Shown here one piece after another: positions 17,526 to 26,118 of a DNA stretch of 64,000 bases. The notes under the pieces are model-generated. The model was not told the origin of the DNA. It searched no databases and saw only the letters and a list, made by a program, of their open reading frames with translations. Positions within the stretch are counted from its first letter, which is position 1. Each line of letters begins with the position of its first letter. The position numbers and the translations under genes are program-made. Source of the DNA: Rugosibacter aromaticivorans (GTDB lineage: Bacteria > Pseudomonadota > Gammaproteobacteria > Burkholderiales > Rhodocyclaceae); assembly GCF_000934545.1 (NCBI RefSeq), contig NZ_CP010554.1:868001-932000 (forward strand), given 5' to 3'.

Positions 17526-18488
17526 TTAGTGAATCACGACACCCCAGGGCGCTGCGCCTACGGGTATCGTGGCAATGGCCTGGTGGGTTTCCGTGTGGAT
17601 AACCGAAACGCTGTTAGAGCGACCGTTAGCAACATACACGTTGCCTCCGTCAGGGGTGACGGCTAGCCCCCAGGGGCGATTGCCCACCGGGATAGTGGCA
17701 ATAATTTGCTGGCTAGCCACATCAATCACAGAAACCGACGCATCGCGGCCGTTGGAAATGAACACGTGTTTTCCATTAGGTGCAACGGCCACGCCATTGG
17801 CAAAATTTCCCGCTTTGATTGTTTTAACCACCGCTTGCGTTGCCATGTCGATGACATACACCATGCCGGGTAGCTCACAGGCCACATAAGTCTGGCTGCC
17901 GTTGGGCAGAAAGCCGATGCCACGCGGCCGTGCGCCGACGGTGATGGCCTTGACTTCTTGACGTGCCGCAACATCAATGACATCGACGCTATCAGCTTCT
18001 TCGGCACTCACCAACAACCAGCGGCCATCGGGGCTGAACTCGGCATGTTCCGGGTTTTTGCCGGCGGTCTTGATTGAAAAGGCGATGTGTTGCGTGGCAG
18101 TGTCGATAAACGCCACGCTGTTGGTTAATTCAATGGCTGCTACCACCCAGCGCCCATCCGGCGAAATGCTCACGCCTTCCGGTGATTCACCCAGGGGAAT
18201 ACGCGTGGCGATTTTTTGGCTTGCCAGATCAATCACCACCAGCCCATTGGCATTGCGGTCGCTGACGTACAGCAATTTGCCATCCTGCGAAACCACGATC
18301 CCCCGCGGCGCGCCTCCTATGGTAATCGTGTCGACAACTTTCTGTGTCGTCGTATCTATAATCGAGATAGAACCGGATTTTTCATTCGGAATATAAGCGA
18401 ATGGGGTAGATAGCGCAGCATGCGTTGGCGTGATGAACAGCCCCGCGATGATCAGTATGAGGGTAGATAGCGATGTCGTAATTTTCAT
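17526..18488 (-). CDS. YVTN-family beta-propeller protein, secreted
   Basis: 320 aa from the ATG at 18488, chosen because it gives a clean signal peptide (MKITTSLSTLILIIAGLF... to HAA); the longer frame adds 21 residues in front of it. About seven repeats with the pattern GxxPxGIxxSPDGxxxYVxN and VxVID, e.g. GGAPRGIVVSQDGK, VGNRPWGLAVTPDGGNVYVANG. These propellers are extracytoplasmic and associate with surface proteins and PQQ or TonB systems; no enzymatic function is known. It faces the AEC gene tail to tail and is divergent from the TonB receptor at 18611. Confidence 0.85.
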   Translation of the reverse strand: MKITTSLSTLILIIAGLFITPTHAALSTPFAYIPNEKSGSISIIDTTTQKVVDTITIGGAPRGIVVSQDGKLLYVSDRNANGLVVIDLASQKIATRIPLGESPEGVSISPDGRWVVAAIELTNSVAFIDTATQHIAFSIKTAGKNPEHAEFSPDGRWLLVSAEEADSVDVIDVAARQEVKAITVGARPRGIGFLPNGSQTYVACELPGMVYVIDMATQAVVKTIKAGNFANGVAVAPNGKHVFISNGRDASVSVIDVASQQIIATIPVGNRPWGLAVTPDGGNVYVANGRSNSVSVIHTETHQAIATIPVGAAPWGVVIH

Positions 18489-18610
18489 GGCGTGAAGTTT
18501 GAACGTGGTGGCAAAAAGGTGGTGGCGAAGAGTCGTAATGCACGACGTCACATCCTATCATGTGCCCATGCGCCGATCAGGCATTTTTTCTTTTGAGTCG
18601 TATTGGGTTT

Positions 18611-20947
18611 ATGCCCCCTCATTTTTCGTTCTACCGACAGCAACCGCGCGGGATGCATTTGGTTCTGATTGCCTTGGCGGGTTTTTTATCGACTACCGTT
18701 TGGGCAGAAGAAAAAATTCAAACAGCAGCAGCCTTGGCCTTGCCCTCCATTGAGGTGATCGGTGTCTCACCGGTGCAGGGCCTGGATCAACCGAAGCGTG
18801 AAATTTCGTCCAGTGTCCAGTCGATCGATCAGCATGCAGTGCGCGCGAGCGGTGCCGCTTCGCTGCCTGAATTAATGAATGCACGACTCAATGGCGTGAC
18901 CGTGAATGAAATCCAGGGCAACCCGTTCCAAGTCGATGTGAATTATCGTGGCTTCACCGTGAGCCCCTTGCTCGGCACGCCGCAAGGCCTGTCGGTATAT
19001 CAGGATGGCGTGCGTGTTAATGAGCCGTTTGGCGAGAGTGTCAATTGGGATTTGATTCCGCGCCAGGCCATTGCCAGTATCGATCTGATTCCCGGCTCGA
19101 ATCCGCTGTTTGGCTTGAATACGCTGGGTGGCGCGTTGTCGATTCATACCAAGAGCGGGCTGGATGCGGCAGGTAGTAACGTAGAGACTGAAGTAGGCAG
19201 CTTCGGTCGCCGTACCGCCAGCGCCGACTTTTCAGGCAAGCCCGGAGCGGAAAATAATCCCGGTGTGTTTTTCGCCGCCTCGACGTTCCGCGAGGAGGGC
19301 TGGCGCGATTTCTCGCCCTCGAAAGTGGATCAGTTTTTCGGCAAGCTCTCGCACTATAACGGCCCGCTGGAGATGGATCTGGCCTGGACGCATGCGGATA
19401 CCGATCTCACCGGTAATGGCCTCTTGCCCGACGCGATGTTGCAGGCGCGGCGTGAGGGTATTTTCACGAAACCGGACCGGACGCAAAACCGCCTTGATCT
19501 CCTGAGCCTCAATACCGCTTACTGGCTCGATGAAAATGCGCGTCTGTCGGCTACGCTCTACCACCGCCAAAACCGGACGCGGACTTTGAATGGCGACATC
19601 AATAATGATTTTGAGGGCGGGCTACATGATATGGCCACAGGGGGTGATGGTTTGAACATCGACACTGCCGCCAACAATCGCACACGCAGCACGCAAATGA
19701 GCTGGGGCGGTGCGCTGCAATGGTCGCGGCTGGATAATGACAACAACGGCAACCACCACGTCGCTTTCGGTGCCACCTATGACGCCAGCCGCACCACTTT
19801 TGCTCAGACCACGGCGCTGGGTATTTTCGATGCTCAGCGCGGTGTCATCAATGCCACAGGCGAGGTGCTGGATAATCAGCTGATTGGCACGACGCGTAGC
19901 GGCAGTCTGTTTGCTACCGATACCTGGAAGCCGATGCGAGAAATTGCCATGACCACTTCGCTGCGCTACAACCACACGCGGGTAACGACGCATGACCAAG
20001 GGCCCAATGCACCCGCGCTCGAGGGCGATTTCACCTACACCAAACTTAATCCGGCGCTTGGCTTTACGTGGCAACTTGATCCAGCAATCACCGCATTTGC
20101 AAGCGCGGGACAGGGTAATCGCGCGCCCAGCCCAATCGAGCTGGGCTGTGCCGACTCGGCCAATCCTTGTTCGTTGCCGAATGCGATGCAATCCGATCCC
20201 TACCTCAAGCAAGTAGTGACGCGTACGTTGGAAGCTGGCTTGCGCGGGCAGAACGACGCGCTGAAATGGAATGCGGCAGCGTTCACGGCCGAGAATCACG
20301 ACGATATTCTCTTTGTAGGTACATCCACCAGCCAAGGCTATTTCACCAATTTCGGCCGCACGCGCCGTAGAGGCGTGCAACTTGAGATGTCGGCACAACA
20401 CGGTGCCATGGACTGGCGCGTCGGTTACAGCTATGTCAAGGCAACTTACCGTTCCTCGGCGTGTCTGCTCTCGCCGGATAACAGCGCGCGCGGGCTGGAT
20501 GCCCGCTGCGCGGCAGATGAAATCAGCGTCCAGTCGGGCAATCGCTTGCCGGGCATTCCATTGCACAGCCTGAAACTGGGGGCGGATTACGTCTTCAATG
20601 AGCGCTGGTTACTCACTGCCGATGCTGTTGGGTATTCGCGGCAATATGTACGAGGTAATGAGAATAATGCGCATCAGGCGGGGGGTGCATTTTTCGGCAG
20701 CGGCGACGCCAAGGGCTATGCCGTGCTTAATCTTGGCGCCCGCGTGAAACTTGATCGTGGTTGGGAGTTGTTTGGCCGTGTGAATAATCTCTTCGATCGG
20801 CATTACGCCAACGCGGGGGCGCTAGGGCAAAATCCCTTTGATGCGGCAGGCACGTTCCAGACCAATTCTGATCAATGGCATCATGAAACTTTCTATGCAC
20901 CGGGCGCGCCAAGAGCGGTATATTTCGGACTTCGTTTAGTCCGGTAA
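18611..20947 (+). CDS. TonB-dependent outer-membrane receptor
   Basis: About 778 aa from ATG 18611; ATG 18653 is also possible and gives a shorter signal peptide (MHLVLIALAGFL... to WAEE). The plug domain follows (SIEVIGVSPVQ, ARLNGVTVNEIQGNPFQ, LSVYQDGVRVNEPFGESVNW, IPGSNPLFGLNTLGGALSI), then a 22-strand barrel ending APRAVYFGLRLVR with Arg instead of the usual terminal aromatic. Members take up siderophores, cobalamin or other ligands. The YceI gene follows after 7 bp. No iron-uptake partners are seen, so a catabolic substrate or metal ligand is possible. Confidence 0.87.
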   Translation: MPPHFSFYRQQPRGMHLVLIALAGFLSTTVWAEEKIQTAAALALPSIEVIGVSPVQGLDQPKREISSSVQSIDQHAVRASGAASLPELMNARLNGVTVNEIQGNPFQVDVNYRGFTVSPLLGTPQGLSVYQDGVRVNEPFGESVNWDLIPRQAIASIDLIPGSNPLFGLNTLGGALSIHTKSGLDAAGSNVETEVGSFGRRTASADFSGKPGAENNPGVFFAASTFREEGWRDFSPSKVDQFFGKLSHYNGPLEMDLAWTHADTDLTGNGLLPDAMLQARREGIFTKPDRTQNRLDLLSLNTAYWLDENARLSATLYHRQNRTRTLNGDINNDFEGGLHDMATGGDGLNIDTAANNRTRSTQMSWGGALQWSRLDNDNNGNHHVAFGATYDASRTTFAQTTALGIFDAQRGVINATGEVLDNQLIGTTRSGSLFATDTWKPMREIAMTTSLRYNHTRVTTHDQGPNAPALEGDFTYTKLNPALGFTWQLDPAITAFASAGQGNRAPSPIELGCADSANPCSLPNAMQSDPYLKQVVTRTLEAGLRGQNDALKWNAAAFTAENHDDILFVGTSTSQGYFTNFGRTRRRGVQLEMSAQHGAMDWRVGYSYVKATYRSSACLLSPDNSARGLDARCAADEISVQSGNRLPGIPLHSLKLGADYVFNERWLLTADAVGYSRQYVRGNENNAHQAGGAFFGSGDAKGYAVLNLGARVKLDRGWELFGRVNNLFDRHYANAGALGQNPFDAAGTFQTNSDQWHHETFYAPGAPRAVYFGLRLVR

Positions 20948-20954
20948 TGACCCC

Positions 20955-21548
20955 ATGAAAACATCCCTACTTTTTAAAGCAGTGCTTCAAGCCAGCGCTG
21001 TATTCGCGCTAACGGGTGCGGCACACGCTGAAACCTATACGGTAGATAGCCGTCACACCTTTCCGGTGTTTGAGGTGGAGCATTTCACGTTCAGTATTCA
21101 GCGCGGACGCTTTAACAAAACTGCTGGCACGATTCAATATGATGCGACCAGCCGCAAAGTGTCTGCCGATATCACGATAGATGCAGCGTCTATCGATATG
21201 GGGCTGGATGAGTGGAGCAAACACATGCGGGGTGAAAATTTTCTGAATACCGATAAATTTCCGACCATCCATTTTGTGATTCCTGAATTTCAATTGTCGG
21301 ATATCGTCAAGGTCAATTTCATTCCAGGGGATCTCACCTTGCTGGGCGTCACCAAGCCAGTCACCCTGGCGGTGCAGGTCAGTTGCGGCAAGCATCCCAT
21401 GCTGCCGCGCGAGGTGTGTGGCGCGAATATTGAAACGACGATCAAGCGCTCTGACTTTGGCATGAACTATGGGCTGCCGGGCATCGGTGATGAAGTCAAC
21501 ATCATCGCCCCGGTGGAAGCGCTGAAGGTTGTCAAAGACAGCCACTGA
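20955..21548 (+). CDS. YceI family periplasmic lipid-binding protein
   Basis: 197 aa. Signal peptide ends at AHA-ETY; the mature lipocalin-like fold shows YTVDSRHTFPVFEVEHF, SADITIDAASIDMG, ENFLNTDKFPTIHF, GDLTLLGVTKPVTL and terminal EVNIIAPVEALK. YceI proteins bind isoprenoids or other hydrophobic molecules in the periplasm. Forms an operon with the TonB receptor, 7 bp after its stop, ending at the strong terminator at 21664. Confidence 0.9.
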   Translation: MKTSLLFKAVLQASAVFALTGAAHAETYTVDSRHTFPVFEVEHFTFSIQRGRFNKTAGTIQYDATSRKVSADITIDAASIDMGLDEWSKHMRGENFLNTDKFPTIHFVIPEFQLSDIVKVNFIPGDLTLLGVTKPVTLAVQVSCGKHPMLPREVCGANIETTIKRSDFGMNYGLPGIGDEVNIIAPVEALKVVKDSH

Positions 21549-21565
21549 TTTTTTCTAAAAACTCG

Positions 21566-21656
21566 GTACCCCAAGGGTACTTCCTACGGGGCGCGCTGGT
21601 GATGCGCCGCGAATCTTTGAATCCATCTCTGGACGTCTCTGGAGTACCCTTGGGGT
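21566..21656. repeat. Inverted repeat pair around a 63-bp spacer
   Basis: ACCCCAAGGGTAC at 21568-21580 reappears inverted as GTACCCTTGGGGT at 21644-21656. The left arm also contains GTACCC-CAA-GGGTAC, itself a dyad. The pair sits in the 169-bp gap between the YceI gene and the convergent TonB receptor, just before a terminator; it could be the ends of a small degraded element. Confidence 0.55.
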
Positions 21657-21663
21657 GCGGTGG

Positions 21664-21701
21664 CTTGGCTGTTGCTGCGGCAACAGCCAAGCTATTTTTT
21701 T
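21664..21701 (+). terminator. Rho-independent terminator after the TonB receptor-YceI operon
   Basis: Perfect 12-bp stem CTTGGCTGTTGC/GCAACAGCCAAG with a TGCG loop, then TA and seven T. It stops transcription from the plus strand just before the convergent gene that ends at 21718. Confidence 0.88.
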
Positions 21702-21717
21702 ATCGCATGCTGCCAGT

Positions 21718-23856
21718 TTAAAAAGAATAACCGGCAGAAACCCCGGCGAGCCAGTTGCGTCCGGGGGCGGGCTCGAAGAAGCGGGAATTGCTTTCATTGA
21801 CGATCACCGAGCCAGCGTATTTTTTGTCGGAGAGGTTGTCGATGCGGAGGAATTCCTTGAGCTTCCAGCTGACAGTTTTTTGCTCGAAGCCGAGGCGCAA
21901 ATTGGCGATCGTGTACGCTGGGGCAGCATCCGCATTTGCATCATTGACAAACACTTTTCCGATATGGCGTAGTTCCAGCGCTGACGAAAAACCGGACGGT
22001 TCGTGTCGCCAGGAGCCTTCAACGAATAGCGACTGACGCGGAATGCCGGGTAGCGCATGACCGGAAAGGGTGCTTGTGCCGAGGGTGTCGCGATAGGTTG
22101 CATCGAGGGAGGTGTAAGCGACTGCCAAGCTCAGGCCGTGGTTCCAGGCAGTGGAAAGGCTCGCTTCGACGCCATTGCGGCGAGTGCGGCCGCCATTTTG
22201 AAACGTGGTGCGGCCATTGGTATTGGTGGCGACAACAATTTCGTCTCGCGTACGCACATCAAACAAGGCGATGTTGAGTTGTGTCGCCTGGCCGAGCAAG
22301 GCTTTAAGGCCGAGTTCATAGGTATCGTTTTTCGCCGGGCGTAGGGAAAAATTGAGGCCAGGCGCGCCATCAGGGCGATAGGAGAGCTCATTCATTGTCG
22401 GTGTTTCGAAACCGCGGCCGTAGGTGGTGTACAGGTTCAGCGCCGGATTAACCCGCCAGGTCAGACCGAGGGTCGGCGTTGTGGCTGAAAACTGTGTTCG
22501 CCCGCTGTCGTCGCCATTGATGCCGACGATGTATTTGTCTTGGGAACTCACCTTCACCTGGCTGTTGCGCAGGCCGGCCAGCAGCAGCCAGCGCCCGGAG
22601 GGCTCCCATTGCAGTTGCGCATATTGGTCGACGTTGAAAATGTGGTTTTCTTCGTTACGACGCAGCGCGCCCATGACGCCAAGTGTGTTGCCGATGAAAT
22701 TCTGAAACCCTTTGCGTGCTTCGTCCAGGTTGTCGTAGTTGATACCGACCGTGGTCGCCAGTGGCGCACCGGCCAGTTCACTGCGATGCGTCCAGTGCGC
22801 ATCGACACCCGCGTAGTCACGAACTAGATCGATCACGCCACCCGGGTGAGTTGCGGGCGTTTGGACAGCCTTCGGGATGGACTGAAACTGAGTTGTATCG
22901 CGCCGGCCGCCATAGACCATTAAATTTACCGTGTCACCAGCGCCGAGTTTTTGTTCGTAAGCCAGCCCGAGTTGATGTTGTGCGACGCTCTTGCGGGTGT
23001 TGTAGGCGAGCGCATTGGTGCCTGCCTGTTCCGGGTTGGCCTCGAACTGGGCACGGGTCAGGCCGAGTGGGTCTTGCACGTCGGGCATGTCGACGGTATT
23101 GACCACCAGCGTGAGTTTCGAGTCGGTACCGAGTTTCCACTTGAACTTGCCGTTGATCGTATCGCGTTTGGCGGCGCTATGGTCGCGGTAACCATCGGTG
23201 CGAAAGGTGGAAATATCCGTGACGTAGTTCAACGCGCCGGTGTCACCCGAGAGCTTGGTGCCTATGCGCTGTGTGCCATAGCTGCCGAAGGTGACGCTGG
23301 GCGTGATGGTCGTGCCCGGCGTGCCGTCTTCAGTAAACAGCGAAATCACACCGCCAGAAGCATTGCCATAAAGCGCGGAAAACGGTCCACGTAGTACTTC
23401 CACGCGGGCGGCGGAACCGAGGTCGAAATGCGAAACTTGCCCTTGACCATCGGGCATTGTCGCAGGTATGCCATCCGCGTATAAGCGCAGGCCGCGTACG
23501 CCGAAGCTCGCGCGTGCGCCAAAACCGCGTGAGGAAATCTGCAAGTCCTGGGCGTAGTTCTGCCGGTTCTGCGCAACGATGCCAGGAATGCGCGCGAGCG
23601 ATTCGGAAAGATTGACTTGCAGCTGCCCATCCTGCAATTGCGATTGACTGACGCTGTCGATCGACACCGGCAGATCGAAAGCCGATTGATCAAGCCGTGT
23701 GGCCGAAACGACAATGGCATCAGCCGTTATCGGTGTGGTCGGGGGGAGAGTCCGCATTTCAGTTTGAGATTCGGCGCGGGCAGGGTAAAGCGGGAAAAGC
23801 GTGGTGAGCGATAATGCGACCGATAAGGTCACCGCAAAGCGAGACGAGGTTGACAT
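21718..23856 (-). CDS. TonB-dependent outer-membrane receptor (PfeA/FecA-like)
   Basis: 712 aa from ATG 23856, giving a signal peptide that ends ARAES. The plug contains DAIVVSATRLDQ, ESLARIPGIVAQNRQNYAQDLQISSRGFG and FGVRGLRLYADGIPATMPDGQGQ. The barrel has SYRPDGAPGLNFSLRPAKNDTYELG, KALLGQATQL and ends NWLAGVSAGYSF with the terminal Phe needed for barrel assembly. The PDGQGQ plug type is common in iron-citrate-like or uncharacterised receptors. It carries one dispersed repeat copy in frame (22925-22952, coding KLGAGDTVN). Confidence 0.88.
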   Translation of the reverse strand: MSTSSRFAVTLSVALSLTTLFPLYPARAESQTEMRTLPPTTPITADAIVVSATRLDQSAFDLPVSIDSVSQSQLQDGQLQVNLSESLARIPGIVAQNRQNYAQDLQISSRGFGARASFGVRGLRLYADGIPATMPDGQGQVSHFDLGSAARVEVLRGPFSALYGNASGGVISLFTEDGTPGTTITPSVTFGSYGTQRIGTKLSGDTGALNYVTDISTFRTDGYRDHSAAKRDTINGKFKWKLGTDSKLTLVVNTVDMPDVQDPLGLTRAQFEANPEQAGTNALAYNTRKSVAQHQLGLAYEQKLGAGDTVNLMVYGGRRDTTQFQSIPKAVQTPATHPGGVIDLVRDYAGVDAHWTHRSELAGAPLATTVGINYDNLDEARKGFQNFIGNTLGVMGALRRNEENHIFNVDQYAQLQWEPSGRWLLLAGLRNSQVKVSSQDKYIVGINGDDSGRTQFSATTPTLGLTWRVNPALNLYTTYGRGFETPTMNELSYRPDGAPGLNFSLRPAKNDTYELGLKALLGQATQLNIALFDVRTRDEIVVATNTNGRTTFQNGGRTRRNGVEASLSTAWNHGLSLAVAYTSLDATYRDTLGTSTLSGHALPGIPRQSLFVEGSWRHEPSGFSSALELRHIGKVFVNDANADAAPAYTIANLRLGFEQKTVSWKLKEFLRIDNLSDKKYAGSVIVNESNSRFFEPAPGRNWLAGVSAGYSF
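22925..22952 (-). repeat. Dispersed short repeat, copy 3 (inside TonB receptor gene)
   Basis: On the minus strand: five A, then CTCGGCGCTGGTGACACGG and TAAA, a near-exact family match. It is translated in frame within a barrel strand region as KLGAGDTVN. Confidence 0.7.
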
Positions 23857-23956
23857 GGATAGACATGGGAAATAAGACAGCCCGCTATTGTCGGTGAAAA
23901 TCGCCCCGGGGCGCAATGTCCCCGGGGCGGGTAAAACAAAACGCGCCCCAAACGCA

Positions 23957-24590
23957 CTAAAACGCGTGGGTGTAGCGTAACGACAGCCGACTGCCGGAGG
24001 TGCGATTTTTAACGCCTGACCCCTGGTAATAACTGGCGAACACGTGGTCTTTGCATGGCGACATGCCAGAGCATGCCAGGGCCAATGCCGAAAGCGCGAG
24101 CGCGGGTATCAGCGATCGACGGGCCATTCATCTCGGTGTCTGTGGTTTGCCTGGGAAAATAACCACTCACGCCCAGACGCAGTTTCCCTGGCAGCACTTC
24201 ATATTCCGTTGCAAAGTTGAAATGAAAGGGTCTGTCCAGGGCGCATATCCCTGGCACCATGCGCCACCCAGCCTGGATTCGGGCCGGTATTTTTATCCTT
24301 CCAGAGATAGAAAATGCGTGTCGACGCTGTCCATCGAGGGGTGAAAAATACGGTACCAGACTAGTCAGGATTGACTGTCCAGTGATTGGCGCTCGGGTTC
24401 AAGGTGTTGTTATGGTCGTGTTGTCCCGTGGGAATCGTGCCGGAAATTTCCAGGCGATGCACATAACGTGGGCCATTGGGTCTCATCTACGGGTCCCATT
24501 GAATCAACGTTCCGAAAAGACCAGGTCGCCCAAGCCGTTTTTGCCTGGCGGTTTGATTGCGTGCAACGTGGGTAAAAGTCGCGTCATATG
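23957..24590 (-). pseudogene. Decayed SphA/MetA-type outer-membrane channel gene
   Basis: No intact frame, but piecing minus-strand frames together gives a recognisable outer-membrane channel of the phenol-degradation meta-pathway (PF13557/SphA) type: GLGDLVF, then RPNGPRYVHRLEISGTIPTG, then [47 protein letters not shown] and terminal SLRYTHAF with stop at 23957. Breaks are an in-frame TAG after QWDP, another TAG after NPD, and at least three frame changes (near 24530, 24235 and 24050). The upstream half is missing, cut off near the terminator at 24617. Such channels are proposed to admit hydrophobic aromatics; this one cannot make a protein. Confidence 0.75.
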
Positions 24591-24616
24591 CAGTTGTTTG
24601 TAGAGGGATGTTGTTT

Positions 24617-24652
24617 GAAAAATGCGCTTCACTGCTCAGCACAGTGAAGCGC
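24617..24652 (-). terminator. Rho-independent terminator after the acyl-CoA-dehydrogenase-like gene
   Basis: Perfect 11-bp stem GCGCTTCACTG/CAGTGAAGCGC (24624-24634 with 24642-24652), followed on the minus strand by A and five T. It lies 34 bp past the stop of the flavin hydroxylase gene. Confidence 0.85.
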
Positions 24653-24685
24653 CGGTAGATTGGCTGACCTGGGTCTCCTGCAAAA

Positions 24686-25882
24686 TTAATAGAGTACGGA
24701 GTCCGGAGGTAAGCCCAGCAGGTTACGGCCATAGTTGCGCATGGCGGTTTCAAAATTCAGCGCAATATGCTGCCCCATCATGTACATGTCGCGATAAAAG
24801 CGTTGCATTGGCTCGTGTTCAAAGCTGGCACCTGCGCCAGCAAAATCCATCAATTGCTGGCTGGCTTCGCGCGAGCGTTTGGAAATAATCGAGCGCCAGG
24901 CAAATAGGCGCATGCGATCGCTTTCATTTAGCGTTGCTTGCCCCGCTGCGCAGGCATCCAGCTCGGCGGCGTAGCGCTTGAGCAAGCCGTCGGCCATGTC
25001 GATCTCTACCGTGGTTTCGGCCAGCGTCGTTTGCGACAGGGCGAACTCAGCCTGGCGTTGCCCTGAAAACACCGGGATGCGCGAAGCTGCGCGGGTACGG
25101 AATCGTTGCAGCATGCCTTGGGCGCCGCCCAAACCGGGCGCCACCAGGGCCAAGGCCAGTGCCGGAACAAAGGGAATCTGAAACAGCCCGCCGGGATTGA
25201 CGGCTTGTCCCGGGTACTCGTTGGTCTGCATGCCGCGCCCCAGACGAAAGACACGGTGGTAAGGGACAAAGACTTCCGTTGCTTCGACGCTGACCGAACT
25301 CGACCCCCGCAACCCCATGGTGTACCAGTCGTCAATGACGGTGTAGCTGTCTTTGGGCAAAAACAGCATCATATATTCGGGTTCTGCACCCGCTTCATAA
25401 GGGGCAATAGCGCCTACAGCAACCCAACTGGCGAAGGGTGTTCCCGAGAGCCAGCTCCAGCGTCCGGACAGACGCAGCCCGCCCGGCACGGGCTGCGCTT
25501 TACCCGCGGGCATGAATGAATCCGTAAAAATGGTTTCGGGATTTTTACCCCACAATTCATCCTGTAATTCCGGGCTGACCAAACCGCCCCAGTAGTGATG
25601 AATGCTGAGTATTCCGGAGACCCAGGCGGTGGATAGGTCGAAGCTGCCCAGGTGTCTGATGACCTGGGCATAATCCGAAAAACTGGTCTCATAGCCGCCG
25701 AAACGGGCTGGCTGGAGCATGTTGACCAGACCAGATTCAAGTAAGGCATGTGCAACCTCAGGGTGCAGCTGGCGAGCTGCTTCGGTTTGAGCGGCATACT
25801 TTTCGCCCAGCGCACCAAGGTGGCTGGCTGTGGCCAGAAGTTGATCCAGCGAGGGAGAGGCGGAAGTTGTGGAAATTGCCAT
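24686..25882 (-). CDS. Acyl-CoA-dehydrogenase-fold flavin monooxygenase (HsaA-like) or dehydrogenase
   Basis: 398 aa. N-terminal helical domain (ALLESGLVNMLQPARFGGYE), middle beta domain (SGRWSWLSGTPFASWVAVGA, GLRGSSSVSVEATEVFVP) and C-terminal helices. The GxRGSxS segment and the lack of the usual catalytic Glu signature fit class D two-component hydroxylases such as HsaA or indole/phenol oxygenases more than true acyl-CoA dehydrogenases. These use FADH2 from a separate reductase, which is not in the window. It is divergent from the AlkB-like gene at 26119 across a 236-bp regulatory gap, suggesting shared control. Confidence 0.75.
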   Translation of the reverse strand: MAISTTSASPSLDQLLATASHLGALGEKYAAQTEAARQLHPEVAHALLESGLVNMLQPARFGGYETSFSDYAQVIRHLGSFDLSTAWVSGILSIHHYWGGLVSPELQDELWGKNPETIFTDSFMPAGKAQPVPGGLRLSGRWSWLSGTPFASWVAVGAIAPYEAGAEPEYMMLFLPKDSYTVIDDWYTMGLRGSSSVSVEATEVFVPYHRVFRLGRGMQTNEYPGQAVNPGGLFQIPFVPALALALVAPGLGGAQGMLQRFRTRAASRIPVFSGQRQAEFALSQTTLAETTVEIDMADGLLKRYAAELDACAAGQATLNESDRMRLFAWRSIISKRSREASQQLMDFAGAGASFEHEPMQRFYRDMYMMGQHIALNFETAMRNYGRNLLGLPPDSVLY

Positions 25883-26006
25883 GGTTGTCCTAAAAATAAT
25901 TTTAAAAGTGATAGGGCGTAAATACGTAAGTAAGTTTTGGTGTTGGCATCCTTGCGTATAGACTAAAAAATAAATGCAGGCATAAAGTGCAGGACGATTA
26001 TAATTA

Positions 26007-26032
26007 GATTAATGACTTAAAAGTAACTAATC
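26007..26032. promoter_or_regulatory. Candidate operator dyad in the divergent control region
   Basis: Imperfect dyad GATTAATGACTT-AA-AAGTAACTAATC (9 of 12 positions symmetric) in the AT-rich gap 25883-26118 between the flavin hydroxylase and AlkB-like genes. A TATAAT at 25999-26004 lies directly before it, though no good -35 was found. The position suits a dimeric regulator controlling both directions. Confidence 0.45.
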
Positions 26033-26118
26033 TGGATATGGATACAGTGTTTAGTTTTTTGCCGATGTTTTAAGTATTCCGAATTAGAATCAATCCAAGA
26101 GCTATTCACGGAGGATGT

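Noticed and set aside
19622..20566. 314-codon minus-strand frame inside the TonB receptor
   Set aside because: Antisense to a clear receptor barrel, with no family features.
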